A stretch of 64,000 nt of DNA, from assembly GCF_013359945.1 (NCBI RefSeq), contig NZ_JABWCS010000200.1, positions 1-64,000 on the forward strand. The letters run 5' to 3'. How positions within the stretch are numbered: the first letter of the stretch is position 1; every line of letters begins with the position of its first letter. Below the pieces are notes generated by a model. The model was not told the DNA's origin and ran no database searches. It saw only the letters and a program-made list of their open reading frames with translations. A program made the position numbers and the translations under genes. The DNA comes from Paenibacillus agri (lineage in GTDB: Bacteria; Bacillota; Bacilli; Paenibacillales; Paenibacillaceae). Positions 9,701 through 15,536 of the stretch are shown here, in pieces.

Positions 9701-9790
9701 AAATACTATGTTATAGCTGTTGATGCAGCAGGGAATACGTCCAAGATCACAGGCAATAACACCCGTCTATACCGACGATCAGAGCACTAA
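6755..9790 (+). CDS. Secreted multidomain GH8 glycoside hydrolase (chitosanase/endoglucanase)
   Basis: Extracellular endo-acting hydrolase of beta-1,4 glucans or chitosan. TTG start at 6755 behind AGAGGG. Residues 1-~31 are a signal peptide (RLHQTITLLLVLVLLPFQ…ADA). In order: a discoidin-like carbohydrate-binding region (~35-225), an Ig-like domain (~230-335), a fibronectin-III-like domain (~337-412), FN3 (~418-505), the GH8 catalytic domain (~510-910) and a last FN3 (~915-1005). GH8 is identified by the acid motif VSEAHGYGMLI and the signature ATDGDMDIAYALLLADSQW, an exact match to the family pattern. 1011 aa. The last FN3 ends abruptly in charged residues with no cell-wall anchor. Chitosan and mixed glucan specificity cannot be separated by eye. 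Confidence 0.9.
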   Translation: MQKKGHLKRRLHQTITLLLVLVLLPFQIADASPEQEAAGLAAVPGVQTIAEWAFDKATDRMGVFSATYGIYEAASTFRNVGGVSEAMDTGKKAISYQGWDQGNGKKYWLATVSTTGFKNITLSSEQNSSGSGPRDFKVQTSLDLQTWEDVPNTNLKMVVSSFDCPGATCKLVNKPLPNSNDQELLYIRWIVSADTNTKENDDGIGSSGSSRIRNIKVSGEPIPGQEIVIPTVDLAQLPADGARNVTVDAPIEIKFNKSITLEPGYTVGLVDENHHQLDSASLEVVNSDTLRVNHSSLTYGQSYTVTVPKELIKGKTDLVPLARDISWSFSVQDSPFAPKSINMTFNGDPKTSIALAWYTDVMTDTVVQVAEGQSKYSYTIEDINPAKKYDFIVKAVGTRINSDPVEVSTLQGPVESEPPSAPSELKGTVVSPYQINLKWTASAGNIQASGYNIYRNGSKVGQAEGITYSDTGLTPGTAYSYVVKAYNAEGMESLASNAIQVTTKPASTGEGVHKAYPQHTSYVAGSIKPNHLTQAELDATVGRLYNEWKAKYLKQNPYDPDQYYVWYSDGDWFEDNEITVSEAHGYGMLITSLLAGHDPEAKKYFDGLYRYFRAHPSEINPDLMAWQQADTGKEIIDINGADSATDGDMDIAYALLLADSQWGSSGEINYLSEAKKVINAIMASDVNHSEWTLKLADWVSDNDPMFGNATRPSDFMLQHLKDFKNVSGDVNWDRVADKTYSIINSLYENYSPKAGLLPDFVYKDDKAGQYKPVSQKKWDTPDGYFLEFEHDGDYNYNSSRIPWRIGTDYLLTGDARAKGQLSTLNSWIRGTTDNDPKKIVAGYKLDGTEAINDYADISFSAPLMVSAMIDSSNQKWLNQLWDYNAAVSTEDDLYFGNNLRLLSMIAVSGNWWTPTIVDTEAPVEPTIERAEAVSSSAIDLKWTPSTDNMGVTGYKIYRNDVEIKTTTATEYRDSGLSADTSYKYYVIAVDAAGNTSKITGNNTRLYRRSEH

Positions 9791-9810
9791 CTTGCGCTGC
9801 ACCTTCCGGC

Positions 9811-9838
9811 ACCGCTAGGGCTCCTGCCGCATATGTTG
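9811..9838 (+). promoter_or_regulatory. Candidate sigma-K-like promoter
   Basis: AC (9811-9812), 17 bases, CATAtgtTG (9830-9838); consensus AC-N16/17-CATAnnnTA. It lies 32 bases before the first of three small paralogous genes, in the 80-base gap after the GH8 stop. Suggestive of late mother-cell expression only. Confidence 0.35.
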
Positions 9839-9870
9839 TAGCAGGGCGTTTGAGCAAAGGAGACATGAAG

Positions 9871-10158
9871 GTGCAGAATAAAATAACAAAAGTGCTGCAG
9901 CACATGGCCCACACGCACGAACAGATGGCGCGGATCCTCGACGCCGAACGTCACGTGGTTGTCCGTATGTCGCAAATCATCCACGATTTGCCGGATGCAG
10001 AGCCTGATTTTGGAGGAACCAGCGGTCTGATCGAAAGCTCGGGTCAGGTCAACAAGAATATCATTTCGTATCTCAATGCCCTGGCTGATCTGGAAGAAGC
10101 GATGGCGGAAGGGGTCGGCAGAGTCATCAAGGAAATGAATGGGCAGGAAGAAGAGTAG
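9871..10158 (+). CDS. Small helical acidic protein A (tandem paralog family)
   Basis: Not a recognised family. 95 aa from GTG 9871, chosen because AAAGGAG lies 8 bases upstream; upstream TTG 9850 and ATG 9865 are poorly placed. Predicted all-alpha: an N-terminal helix KVLQHMAHTHEQMARILDAE and a second helix around ISYLNALADLEEAMAEGVGR, acidic end GQEEE. The first helix aligns with those of the next two genes (hydrophobic pattern and A-x-I-L-D/E-A). First of a four-gene operon ending in a very basic protein. A structural or scaffold role in the spore coat is a guess from context. Confidence 0.7.
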   Translation: MQNKITKVLQHMAHTHEQMARILDAERHVVVRMSQIIHDLPDAEPDFGGTSGLIESSGQVNKNIISYLNALADLEEAMAEGVGRVIKEMNGQEEE

Positions 10159-10181
10159 GCGCAAGGAGTAGGAGGCTGGTG

Positions 10182-10520
10182 ATGAGCAGGGAGAAGGCTT
10201 TTCTACAAATGCTGGAGTCGACGGCAGTGATTCAGTGGAACGTCGCCATGATTCTGGAGGCGAAGGCTGTCGAGGCAGAGAAGGTAAAGCAGTGGACACA
10301 GCATCATATCCACGCGAGATCGTTCGAAAGCCACGAGGAACAGTTGAAAGAAACCCTCTCCATTCACGAGGTGATCGTTGAGATGGTCGAGGGGCTGACC
10401 AAGCTGGAGAACGGACTTTACAGCAATTTGAAGGCTGTGCTGGGCAGTGGTGAGGAAGAAGGCGGCGGAGAAGGGTTCTCGGGCGGCGACGGGTTTGATT
10501 TTGGGGACCTGAGCAAATGA
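10182..10520 (+). CDS. Small helical acidic protein B (tandem paralog family)
   Basis: Unrecognised. 112 aa from ATG 10182 with GGAGG six bases upstream; GTG 10179 is an alternative. Helix 1 FLQMLESTAVIQWNVAMILE matches the helices of its neighbours; helix 2 is around IHEVIVEMVEGLTKLENGLY. The last ~25 residues are a Gly/Glu/Asp/Phe-rich acidic tail (GSGEEEGGGEGFSGG, then DGFDFGDL). The stop overlaps the next start (ATGA at 10517). The acidic tail next to a strongly basic partner two genes on invites an electrostatic interaction hypothesis. Confidence 0.7.
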   Translation: MSREKAFLQMLESTAVIQWNVAMILEAKAVEAEKVKQWTQHHIHARSFESHEEQLKETLSIHEVIVEMVEGLTKLENGLYSNLKAVLGSGEEEGGGEGFSGGDGFDFGDLSK

Positions 10521-10825
10521 CCGGGGGCCGTCTATCGGAGCATGCCGTCAAACTGGAGATGATCCGCTCCATTTCCCGTAGCCAGGCTGCGTTGGCCGCC
10601 ATACTGGAGAGCATCGCCGAATTGACGGGGCATTCCGAACTGACGGCCCGCAAGCTGAGCGACAATATCCGGATCTTAAGCGGGTACCAGAGCGCCATGT
10701 GCCGGATGATGTCCGGCATTTCGCTGCACCGGCCTAAACGGGGAACTCCTGCAGCGCCATGGCTGAACAAGACTAAGGCGTGTGTTGGAGGAACCTCCAA
10801 AGTACATGGAGTACAGGAGGAATAA
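10517..10825 (+). CDS. Small helical protein C (tandem paralog family)
   Basis: Unrecognised, 102 aa. ATG 10517 overlaps the previous stop. Helix 1 KLEMIRSISRSQAALAAILE has the same spacing of hydrophobic residues and the A-x-I-L-E motif as proteins A and B; a second helix covers LSDNIRILSGYQSAMCRMM. The C-terminal ~35 residues are basic and proline-containing (HRPKRGTPAAPWLNKTK) rather than acidic, so this copy has diverged in charge. Six bases separate it from the polybasic gene. Confidence 0.65.
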   Translation: MTGGRLSEHAVKLEMIRSISRSQAALAAILESIAELTGHSELTARKLSDNIRILSGYQSAMCRMMSGISLHRPKRGTPAAPWLNKTKACVGGTSKVHGVQEE

Positions 10826-10830
10826 AGAGA

Positions 10831-11244
10831 ATGAAGAAAAAGAGCAGCAGAAAAGTGCGTTTAGGCACGACAACCCGCAGACGGCGCAAATTGTTGCTGT
10901 CGCGGAAGGTCAAGGTCCGCAAAGGCCTTGCCCGTAAAACCCGCAGAGGACTGATCCGTAAAGGGAAGACCCGCAAAAGTCTTGTGCTGCGCAAAAAAAG
11001 AAGACTTCGGCGCCGCCGCATCCTGCGGAGAAGAATCATCATTGCCCCACAAGCTAACGCAGCACCTCCAGTGGGTCCTAACGATGCACCACAGGTGATT
11101 CCGCTCCCCCCGGATCTTGGCGTCTCTCCGGAAACGCCGCAGGGAGACGCCTATCAGCAGGGCTACACCGAAGCATACAACGTGGGGTTCGACGCCGGTT
11201 TCGCCAAGGGCTTCGAGGACGGGCATAAGCTGGAATTCAAATAA
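10831..11244 (+). CDS. Polybasic small protein with C-terminal Gly-x3-Gly repeat
   Basis: No recognised family. 137 aa from ATG 10831 behind ACAGGAGGAAT. Residues 1-~71 contain no acidic residue and are about half Arg/Lys (MKKKSSRKVRLG, TTTRRRRKLLLSRKVKVRK, RKKRRLRRRRILRRR). A Pro/Ala-rich linker follows (~72-108). The last ~30 residues are a glycine ladder with aromatic residues, GFDAGFAKGFEDG. The same G-[FY]-x-x-G ladder begins both CgeB proteins at 21.6-23.9 kb. Likely binds a polyanion (nucleic acid, teichoic acid or acidic coat protein) through its first half; this is inference. Confidence 0.75.
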   Translation: MKKKSSRKVRLGTTTRRRRKLLLSRKVKVRKGLARKTRRGLIRKGKTRKSLVLRKKRRLRRRRILRRRIIIAPQANAAPPVGPNDAPQVIPLPPDLGVSPETPQGDAYQQGYTEAYNVGFDAGFAKGFEDGHKLEFK

Positions 11245-11280
11245 CCCAGAAGTGCAGCAATCTGGGGCAAGAAGGAAATA

Positions 11281-11314
11281 ACATCCGGTCGGGAGGAGTC
11301 CGTCCGGATGTTTT
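11281..11314 (+). terminator. Terminator of the small-protein operon
   Basis: Stem ACATCCGG / CCGGATGT with a 15-base loop and TTTT, 36 bases after the polybasic gene stop. Moderately convincing because the T tract is short. Confidence 0.6.
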
Positions 11315-11428
11315 GCTATGCTCTTTTTTCCGCAAATCCCCTCCTCAAAGTGGACCCGAATATGATAGACTTCTTGTCAGGGTCTCGCTGAAGGGATCGA
11401 ATTTGGATGGAAGAAAGCAGGTGCACAG

Positions 11429-11947
11429 GTGAGCAATGGGATTCGAACTGCACATAAGGAAGAGCTGGAAGAAATCATGAAGCTTATTGCCAAATGTGTG
11501 AAAGTTATGCAGGATGGCGGAAGTGACCAATGGGATGAGCATTATCCCAATAGAGAAGTTATAGGAACGGACATTGAGCGTGGTACCCTATACGTATACG
11601 AAGACAATCATGCCATTGCGGGAATCCTCGTACTGGATGAAAATCAGGCGGAGGCCTATAAAACGATTACTTGGGAGCAAAACCAGGGGCCTCATTTGAT
11701 CATGCACCGTTTGGCAGTGCATCCCGAGGTGCAGGGTAAGGGGATTGCCCGGCAATTGATTGCTTTTGCAGAAGAGCTGGCATTGCGTAACGGGTATACA
11801 AGCATTCGTCTGGATACCTATGCGAAGAATACTAGAGCGTTGGAGATATACCCGCGGCTGGGCTATCAGCTTAGAGGCGAAATCTCTTTCCCGAGCCGTA
11901 CCGCGAATTTCCCGGTATTTGAGAAGGTGCTGATTGCTACGGAGTAA
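11429..11947 (+). CDS. GNAT-family N-acetyltransferase
   Basis: Acetyl-CoA-dependent acetyltransferase of the GCN5-related fold; substrate unknown. GTG start at 11429. 172 aa, a usual single-domain length. The acetyl-CoA loop is VHPEVQGKGIARQLIAFAEE (Q-x-x-G-x-G-x-A in motif A), and the C-terminal part has NTRALEIYPRLGYQLRGEI, typical of the family. Monocistronic, between a terminator and the riboswitch-controlled gene. Nothing ties it to spore genes. Confidence 0.85.
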   Translation: MSNGIRTAHKEELEEIMKLIAKCVKVMQDGGSDQWDEHYPNREVIGTDIERGTLYVYEDNHAIAGILVLDENQAEAYKTITWEQNQGPHLIMHRLAVHPEVQGKGIARQLIAFAEELALRNGYTSIRLDTYAKNTRALEIYPRLGYQLRGEISFPSRTANFPVFEKVLIATE

Positions 11948-11995
11948 ATCTATGTTAGATATGTTTGATATCATCGTTTGATGGGATCAGATAAT

Positions 11996-12028
11996 GTTAT
12001 ATATGTTATTTAAAATAACATATATAAC
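11996..12028. repeat. Perfect AT-rich palindrome
   Basis: Two 16-base arms, GTTATATATGTTATTT and its exact reverse complement, separated by one base, in an AT-rich gap. There is no T tract after it, so it is not an ordinary terminator. It could be a regulator site, a cruciform or an mRNA 3' end structure for the acetyltransferase gene. The rest of 11,948-12,105 shows nothing else. Confidence 0.7.
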
Positions 12029-12109
12029 AGATTTACTCGTTATTTGTAGAATTAGAATATAAGAACCATAAGAAATACGAATGTTTATGTTATTTTAATT
12101 AACTTTTAA

Positions 12110-12139
12110 TTGACATGAATCATGTCTTTCTTTTATGAT
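12110..12139 (+). promoter_or_regulatory. Sigma-A promoter with overlapping palindromic operator
   Basis: TTGACA (12110-12115), 18-base spacer, TATGAT (12134-12139), close to consensus. A perfect palindrome GACATGA-a-TCATGTC (12112-12126) covers the -35 box and spacer, as an operator would. The expected start near 12146 produces the guanine riboswitch leader. Confidence 0.75.
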
Positions 12140-12140
12140 T

Positions 12141-12177
12141 GGCTTATTCAAGGGACTGAATCGAATAAGCCTTTTTT
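12141..12177 (+). terminator. Terminator overlapping the promoter start region
   Basis: Perfect stem GGCTTATTC / GAATAAGCC, 13-base loop, then six T. Transcripts from the promoter at 12110 start inside the left arm and cannot form it, so it should stop only read-through from the acetyltransferase side. Its T tract merges into the riboswitch P1 helix. Confidence 0.75.
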
Positions 12178-12241
12178 CGTATATCCTTAATAATGGGTTT
12201 AAGGGTCTCTACTGGAAACCGTAAATTTCCGGCTACGAAAA
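12174..12241 (+). ncRNA. Guanine-class purine riboswitch aptamer
   Basis: All parts of the purine aptamer are visible. P1 is TTTTCGTA / TACGAAAA. P2 is CCTTAA / TTAAGG with loop TAATGGG. J2/3 is GTCTCTAC. P3 is GGAAA / TTTCC with the conserved loop CCGTAAA. J3/1 has C (12233) immediately before P1. C at this specificity position marks guanine/hypoxanthine binding; adenine riboswitches have U. Loops L2 and L3 keep the G/C positions used in the kissing interaction, although L2 is one base longer than usual. Confidence 0.9.
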
Positions 12242-12260
12242 TATGCTGCGGCATATTTTT
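12238..12260 (+). terminator. Riboswitch-controlled terminator
   Basis: Stem AAAATATGC / GCATATTTT, loop TGCG, T tract to 12260. Its first four bases are also the end of the 3' strand of aptamer P1. The placement downstream of the aptamer fits the usual guanine-OFF arrangement, in which ligand-bound leader terminates before the gene at 12344. An antiterminator helix was not clearly identified. Confidence 0.8.
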
Positions 12261-12343
12261 GTGGCCTTTTTGTGTTACAACTGGCTCTCAGGTATTCAGC
12301 AATTTAACAAGACAAAGTAACTTGGCTAAAGGGGGAGAATGTA

Positions 12344-13681
12344 GTGGCAGACATCCTGATCAGAAATGCAGAGATTGTAACCATGAACAGCTCGGAGGAC
12401 ATCATCACCGGTGATATTCGAATCAAGGGCAGCCTGATCGCGGAGATCGGCAGTGGGCTTACACCGCAAGCGGGCGAGACTGTAATTGATGCCACTAACC
12501 GTACGGTTATCCCTGGCTTTATTCAAACGCATATTCATCTGTGCCAGACGCTGTTCCGCGGCAAAGGGGATGATCTGGAGCTGATGGATTGGTTGCGCAA
12601 GCGAATCTGGCCGCTGGAGGCTGCGCATGATGAGGAATCGTTATATTACTCTGCAATGCTGGGCATTGGCGAGCTGATCTCCAGCGGGACTACGACGATT
12701 GTGGATATGGAGACGGTGCATCATACGGATTTTGCTTTTCAGGCCATTGCGGCGAGCGGCATCCGCGCCTTGTCCGGCAAGGTGATGATGGATCAGAAGG
12801 GCGGGGATGTGCCCGCTGCCCTGCAAGAGGATACAGCATCCTCCTTACAGGAGAGCGTGGATTTGCTGGAGAAATGGAATGGTTATGGAGGCGGACGGAT
12901 TCAGTACGCTTTCTCCCCGCGGTTCGTCATTTCCTGTACCGAGCCGTTGCTGACGGAGGTGCGAGACCTGTCTGCCCGTTATGGGGTTAAGGTTCATACT
13001 CATGCATCGGAGAATCTGGGAGAGATCGAGATAGTGCAGGCTATGACTGGTATGCGGAACATCGTCTATCTTGATCATTTGGGTCTGGCTAATGAGCGTC
13101 TCATTCTGGCGCATTGTATCTGGCTGGATGCCGAGGAGCGGCGGATTTTGCGGGAGCGTGGTGTGCATGTCAGCCATTGCCCCGGCTCTAATCTGAAGCT
13201 GGCCTCAGGCATTGCGGATACACCGGGCATGCTGCACGAGCATGTCTCTCTGAGTCTTGGTGCCGACGGTGCTCCTTGCAACAACAACCTGGATATGTTC
13301 AATGAGATGCGCCTGGCTGCCATCATTCAGAAGCCACAGCATGGGCCGACGACTATGGATGCGAGAAGCGTGTTCCGCATGGCTACCATTGGCGGGGCTA
13401 AGGCAGTAGGGATGGAAAGTAGTATCGGCAGTATTGAGGTGGGTAAAAAAGCTGATCTTGCGCTGCTGAATCTGCGTAATTTTCACACGTTCCCGTCCTA
13501 TGATGTGGACCCGATCTCCCGGATTGTGTATTCTGCTACCCGTGCGGATGTGGAGACGACTATTATTGACGGCGAGATTGTGATGGAACGTGGGCTTATG
13601 AAGACGATGGATAAGGAAATTGTGCTGCAGGAAGCCAATCGTTCTATTAAAAGACTGCTCAGCCGCACACCCCTGGGCTGA
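12344..13681 (+). CDS. Amidohydrolase / aminopurine deaminase (SAH/MTA deaminase-like)
   Basis: Metal-dependent cytosolic deaminase of the TrzA/ATZ/SAH-deaminase group. GTG 12344 with GGGGGAG upstream. Metal ligands are visible: THIHLCQTLFRGK (H-x-H), HTHASENLGEIE, LAHCIWLDAEE and SLGADGAPCNNNLDMF. SHCPGSNLKLASG is diagnostic of the group. 445 aa is typical. A guanine riboswitch in its leader says that the enzyme acts on or near guanine metabolism, so guanine, 8-oxoguanine or a related aminopurine is the likely substrate. Relatives also act on 5'-deoxyadenosine, methylthioadenosine and triazines. No transporter is linked. Confidence 0.85.
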   Translation: MADILIRNAEIVTMNSSEDIITGDIRIKGSLIAEIGSGLTPQAGETVIDATNRTVIPGFIQTHIHLCQTLFRGKGDDLELMDWLRKRIWPLEAAHDEESLYYSAMLGIGELISSGTTTIVDMETVHHTDFAFQAIAASGIRALSGKVMMDQKGGDVPAALQEDTASSLQESVDLLEKWNGYGGGRIQYAFSPRFVISCTEPLLTEVRDLSARYGVKVHTHASENLGEIEIVQAMTGMRNIVYLDHLGLANERLILAHCIWLDAEERRILRERGVHVSHCPGSNLKLASGIADTPGMLHEHVSLSLGADGAPCNNNLDMFNEMRLAAIIQKPQHGPTTMDARSVFRMATIGGAKAVGMESSIGSIEVGKKADLALLNLRNFHTFPSYDVDPISRIVYSATRADVETTIIDGEIVMERGLMKTMDKEIVLQEANRSIKRLLSRTPLG

Positions 13682-13689
13682 GTCTCGCC

Positions 13690-13722
13690 GGATTGACCTT
13701 GATCAATCCCAGCCGCTATAAT
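13690..13722 (+). promoter_or_regulatory. Promoter and inverted repeat upstream of the deoR-type gene
   Basis: TTGACC (13693-13698), 18 bases, TATAAT (13717-13722). An inverted repeat GGATTGA-N6-TCAATCC (13690-13709) overlaps the -35 box, a likely operator for autoregulation or control of this unit. Confidence 0.6.
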
Positions 13723-13806
13723 TTGCGTAGACAAACGCCGGAAATTACGCGCCGCGGATTGTTATAGACTTCGTCCGCGAGGGGCGATGAACAAGGAGTC
13801 TTACCA

Positions 13807-14562
13807 GTGCTCAAAGAAGAACGGCAACAAATCATTCTGGATATGCTTGTCAAGGAAGGGAAGCTGGTGGCGGCCGAGCTCAGCAGCCGTCTGAATGTGT
13901 CCGAGGACACCGTGCGCCGCGATTTGCGGGAAATGGACAATGCGGGACTGCTACATCGGGTACACGGCGGTGCGCTGCCTTCATCCCCGACATTGGCCAG
14001 CTTCGGAGATCGCGAGCGGCTGGGTGCAGAAGCGAAGATGTCTCTGGCTCAAGGTGCTACTTCGCTGATCCGCAGCGGTCAGGTCATTCTTATGGATGGC
14101 AGCACAACTACGCTGCAGATCGCCAAAGCCATCCCAGCGCATATCTCGGCGACTGTGATTACGAATAGCCCTCCGGTAGCTGTGGCCCTGGCTGGTCATC
14201 CAGAGATTGAGATTACGATGCTGGGCGGTAAGCTGTTCAAGGACTCCCTGGTGAATCTGGGTCCGGCTGCGATTCAGGAATTACAGCATATCCGTGCTGA
14301 TCTGTGCTTCCTTGGAGTGTATTGCATTCACCCCGAGTTCGGCATTAGTCTGCCGCACAATGATGAAGCTTTTGTCAAAAGAGCTATGATCGCTGGCTCG
14401 TCGGAGGTGGTTGCACTGGTAACGCCTGATAAGCTTGGAACCTCAGCGCCGTTCATCGTCGCCCCAGCCTCGGCATTGACTTGCATGATTACGTCAAATG
14501 AGGTGCCGGAGAACATCCTCCTTCCATATAGGGAACAGGGAATTACCGTCATTCAGTATTAG
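13807..14562 (+). CDS. DeoR-family transcriptional regulator
   Basis: Sugar-phosphate-responsive repressor, 251 aa. GTG start at 13807 behind AAGGAG. The N-terminal winged helix contains the family signature LVAAELSSRLNVSEDTVRRD then HRVHGGAL. The C-terminal sensor (DeoRC, ISOCOT fold) includes ILMDGSTTTLQIAKAIP, VITNSPPVAVALA and MLGGKL. It converges on the isomerase/oxidoreductase pair, whose operon it could control. Effector unknown. Confidence 0.9.
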   Translation: MLKEERQQIILDMLVKEGKLVAAELSSRLNVSEDTVRRDLREMDNAGLLHRVHGGALPSSPTLASFGDRERLGAEAKMSLAQGATSLIRSGQVILMDGSTTTLQIAKAIPAHISATVITNSPPVAVALAGHPEIEITMLGGKLFKDSLVNLGPAAIQELQHIRADLCFLGVYCIHPEFGISLPHNDEAFVKRAMIAGSSEVVALVTPDKLGTSAPFIVAPASALTCMITSNEVPENILLPYREQGITVIQY

Positions 14563-14633
14563 CAAGACCGGGATACTGCGACACTCACAATCTCCAGATT
14601 GAACATGCACCTATGGGGTGCTCTGTCTTAACT

Positions 14634-14692
14634 AAAAACGCCTGCCGGAGACTGCAATCCACAAGGGATGCTGCTTCCGCCAGGCGTTTTCT
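14634..14692. terminator. Bidirectional terminator
   Basis: AAAAACGCCTG-CCGGA pairs with TCCG-CAGGCGTTTT around a 28-base internal segment. It serves the DeoR gene (+) and the isomerase gene (-), just past both stops. Confidence 0.85.
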
Positions 14693-15536
14693 ATGGTTTA
14701 TTCTGAACTGCGGCGAGTTTCCTGTTGAGAAAATCGCGGCTTCCCGGAACTTCTCGTTCCTCCAGGCCGTGCATAATCAACGGCCCTTGGTATCCGCACC
14801 TGAGCAGCAATTCTATATAGTGCTCATAATGTATCAGACCCTGTCCGGCCGCGCCAAAGCGGGTGCCGGCTTCATCCAGCACATCCTTGGCGTGAGCGAG
14901 AATAATGTCCTCTCCGAGCAGATGGAAGGCTTCCTCCAAAACAGCCGAAAGTTCCTGTGGCCTTCCGGCCGGGTACAGATTAGCGGCATCCATAATGATT
15001 TTGAGCCGGGGGGATTGCATTTCGTCCAGCAGGCGGCGTGCTAGCGGGGCGGAGGCTACAACATTAGCTGGCTCAGGCTCGATGGCAAGCTGAACGCCCT
15101 GCTGCTCGGCGAGCAGCAGCGCTTGCTCCAGTGAGGCCGTCAATGCACGCCAGGCTTCGGGCGAAGCATTGCCCGGATGATAAGCCCACATACTGCCAGC
15201 GTCCAGTGTGCCGGTACACAGTGTGATTACGGATGTACCCATGTCCCGGCACGCTGCGGCCAGTACGGCGAGAGAGGTCAGACCCTTTTCCCGTTCCAGC
15301 GGGTCGGGATGGATCATATTGAAGGTGCCGGATACGGCTGACATCCGTATTCCCCGTTGTTGAAGCTCTTGCCCGATCCTGCGCGCTGTGGCCTGAGAAA
15401 GTTCATCCGGCAAGGAGGGCAAGCCGGCACAGGACATGTTGAACTGGATTTCAGTGAAGCCGAAGCTGCGCACAGTATCGAGCACTTCTGGAAGGGTGGC
15501 TCGCTGAAAGGTTTTGGCGAATATCCCGGGATTCAT
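14691..15536 (-). CDS. Sugar phosphate isomerase/epimerase (TIM barrel)
   Basis: Xylose-isomerase-like / AP endonuclease 2 superfamily enzyme, 281 aa, acting on a sugar or inositol-derived ketose. Metal ligands are visible at VQLAIEPEP (Glu), KIIMDAANL (Asp), ILAHAKDV (His) and PLIMHGLEE (His/Glu). Its ATG overlaps by one base the stop of the upstream oxidoreductase, so the two are coupled. The pairing with a Gfo/Idh/MocA dehydrogenase is common in catabolism of inositols, glucosides and 3-keto sugars. The exact substrate cannot be told. Confidence 0.85.
   Translation of the reverse strand: MNPGIFAKTFQRATLPEVLDTVRSFGFTEIQFNMSCAGLPSLPDELSQATARRIGQELQQRGIRMSAVSGTFNMIHPDPLEREKGLTSLAVLAAACRDMGTSVITLCTGTLDAGSMWAYHPGNASPEAWRALTASLEQALLLAEQQGVQLAIEPEPANVVASAPLARRLLDEMQSPRLKIIMDAANLYPAGRPQELSAVLEEAFHLLGEDIILAHAKDVLDEAGTRFGAAGQGLIHYEHYIELLLRCGYQGPLIMHGLEEREVPGSRDFLNRKLAAVQNKP

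Noticed and set aside
9787..10800. Long minus-strand open frame of ~337 codons
   Set aside because: It runs antisense to three small plus-strand genes that have ribosome sites, ATGA coupling and mutual similarity; the minus product is Ser/Pro/Arg low-complexity with no motif.
13690..13709. Terminator after the amidohydrolase
   Set aside because: The 7-bp inverted repeat has no T tract and overlaps a -35 box, so an operator is more likely.
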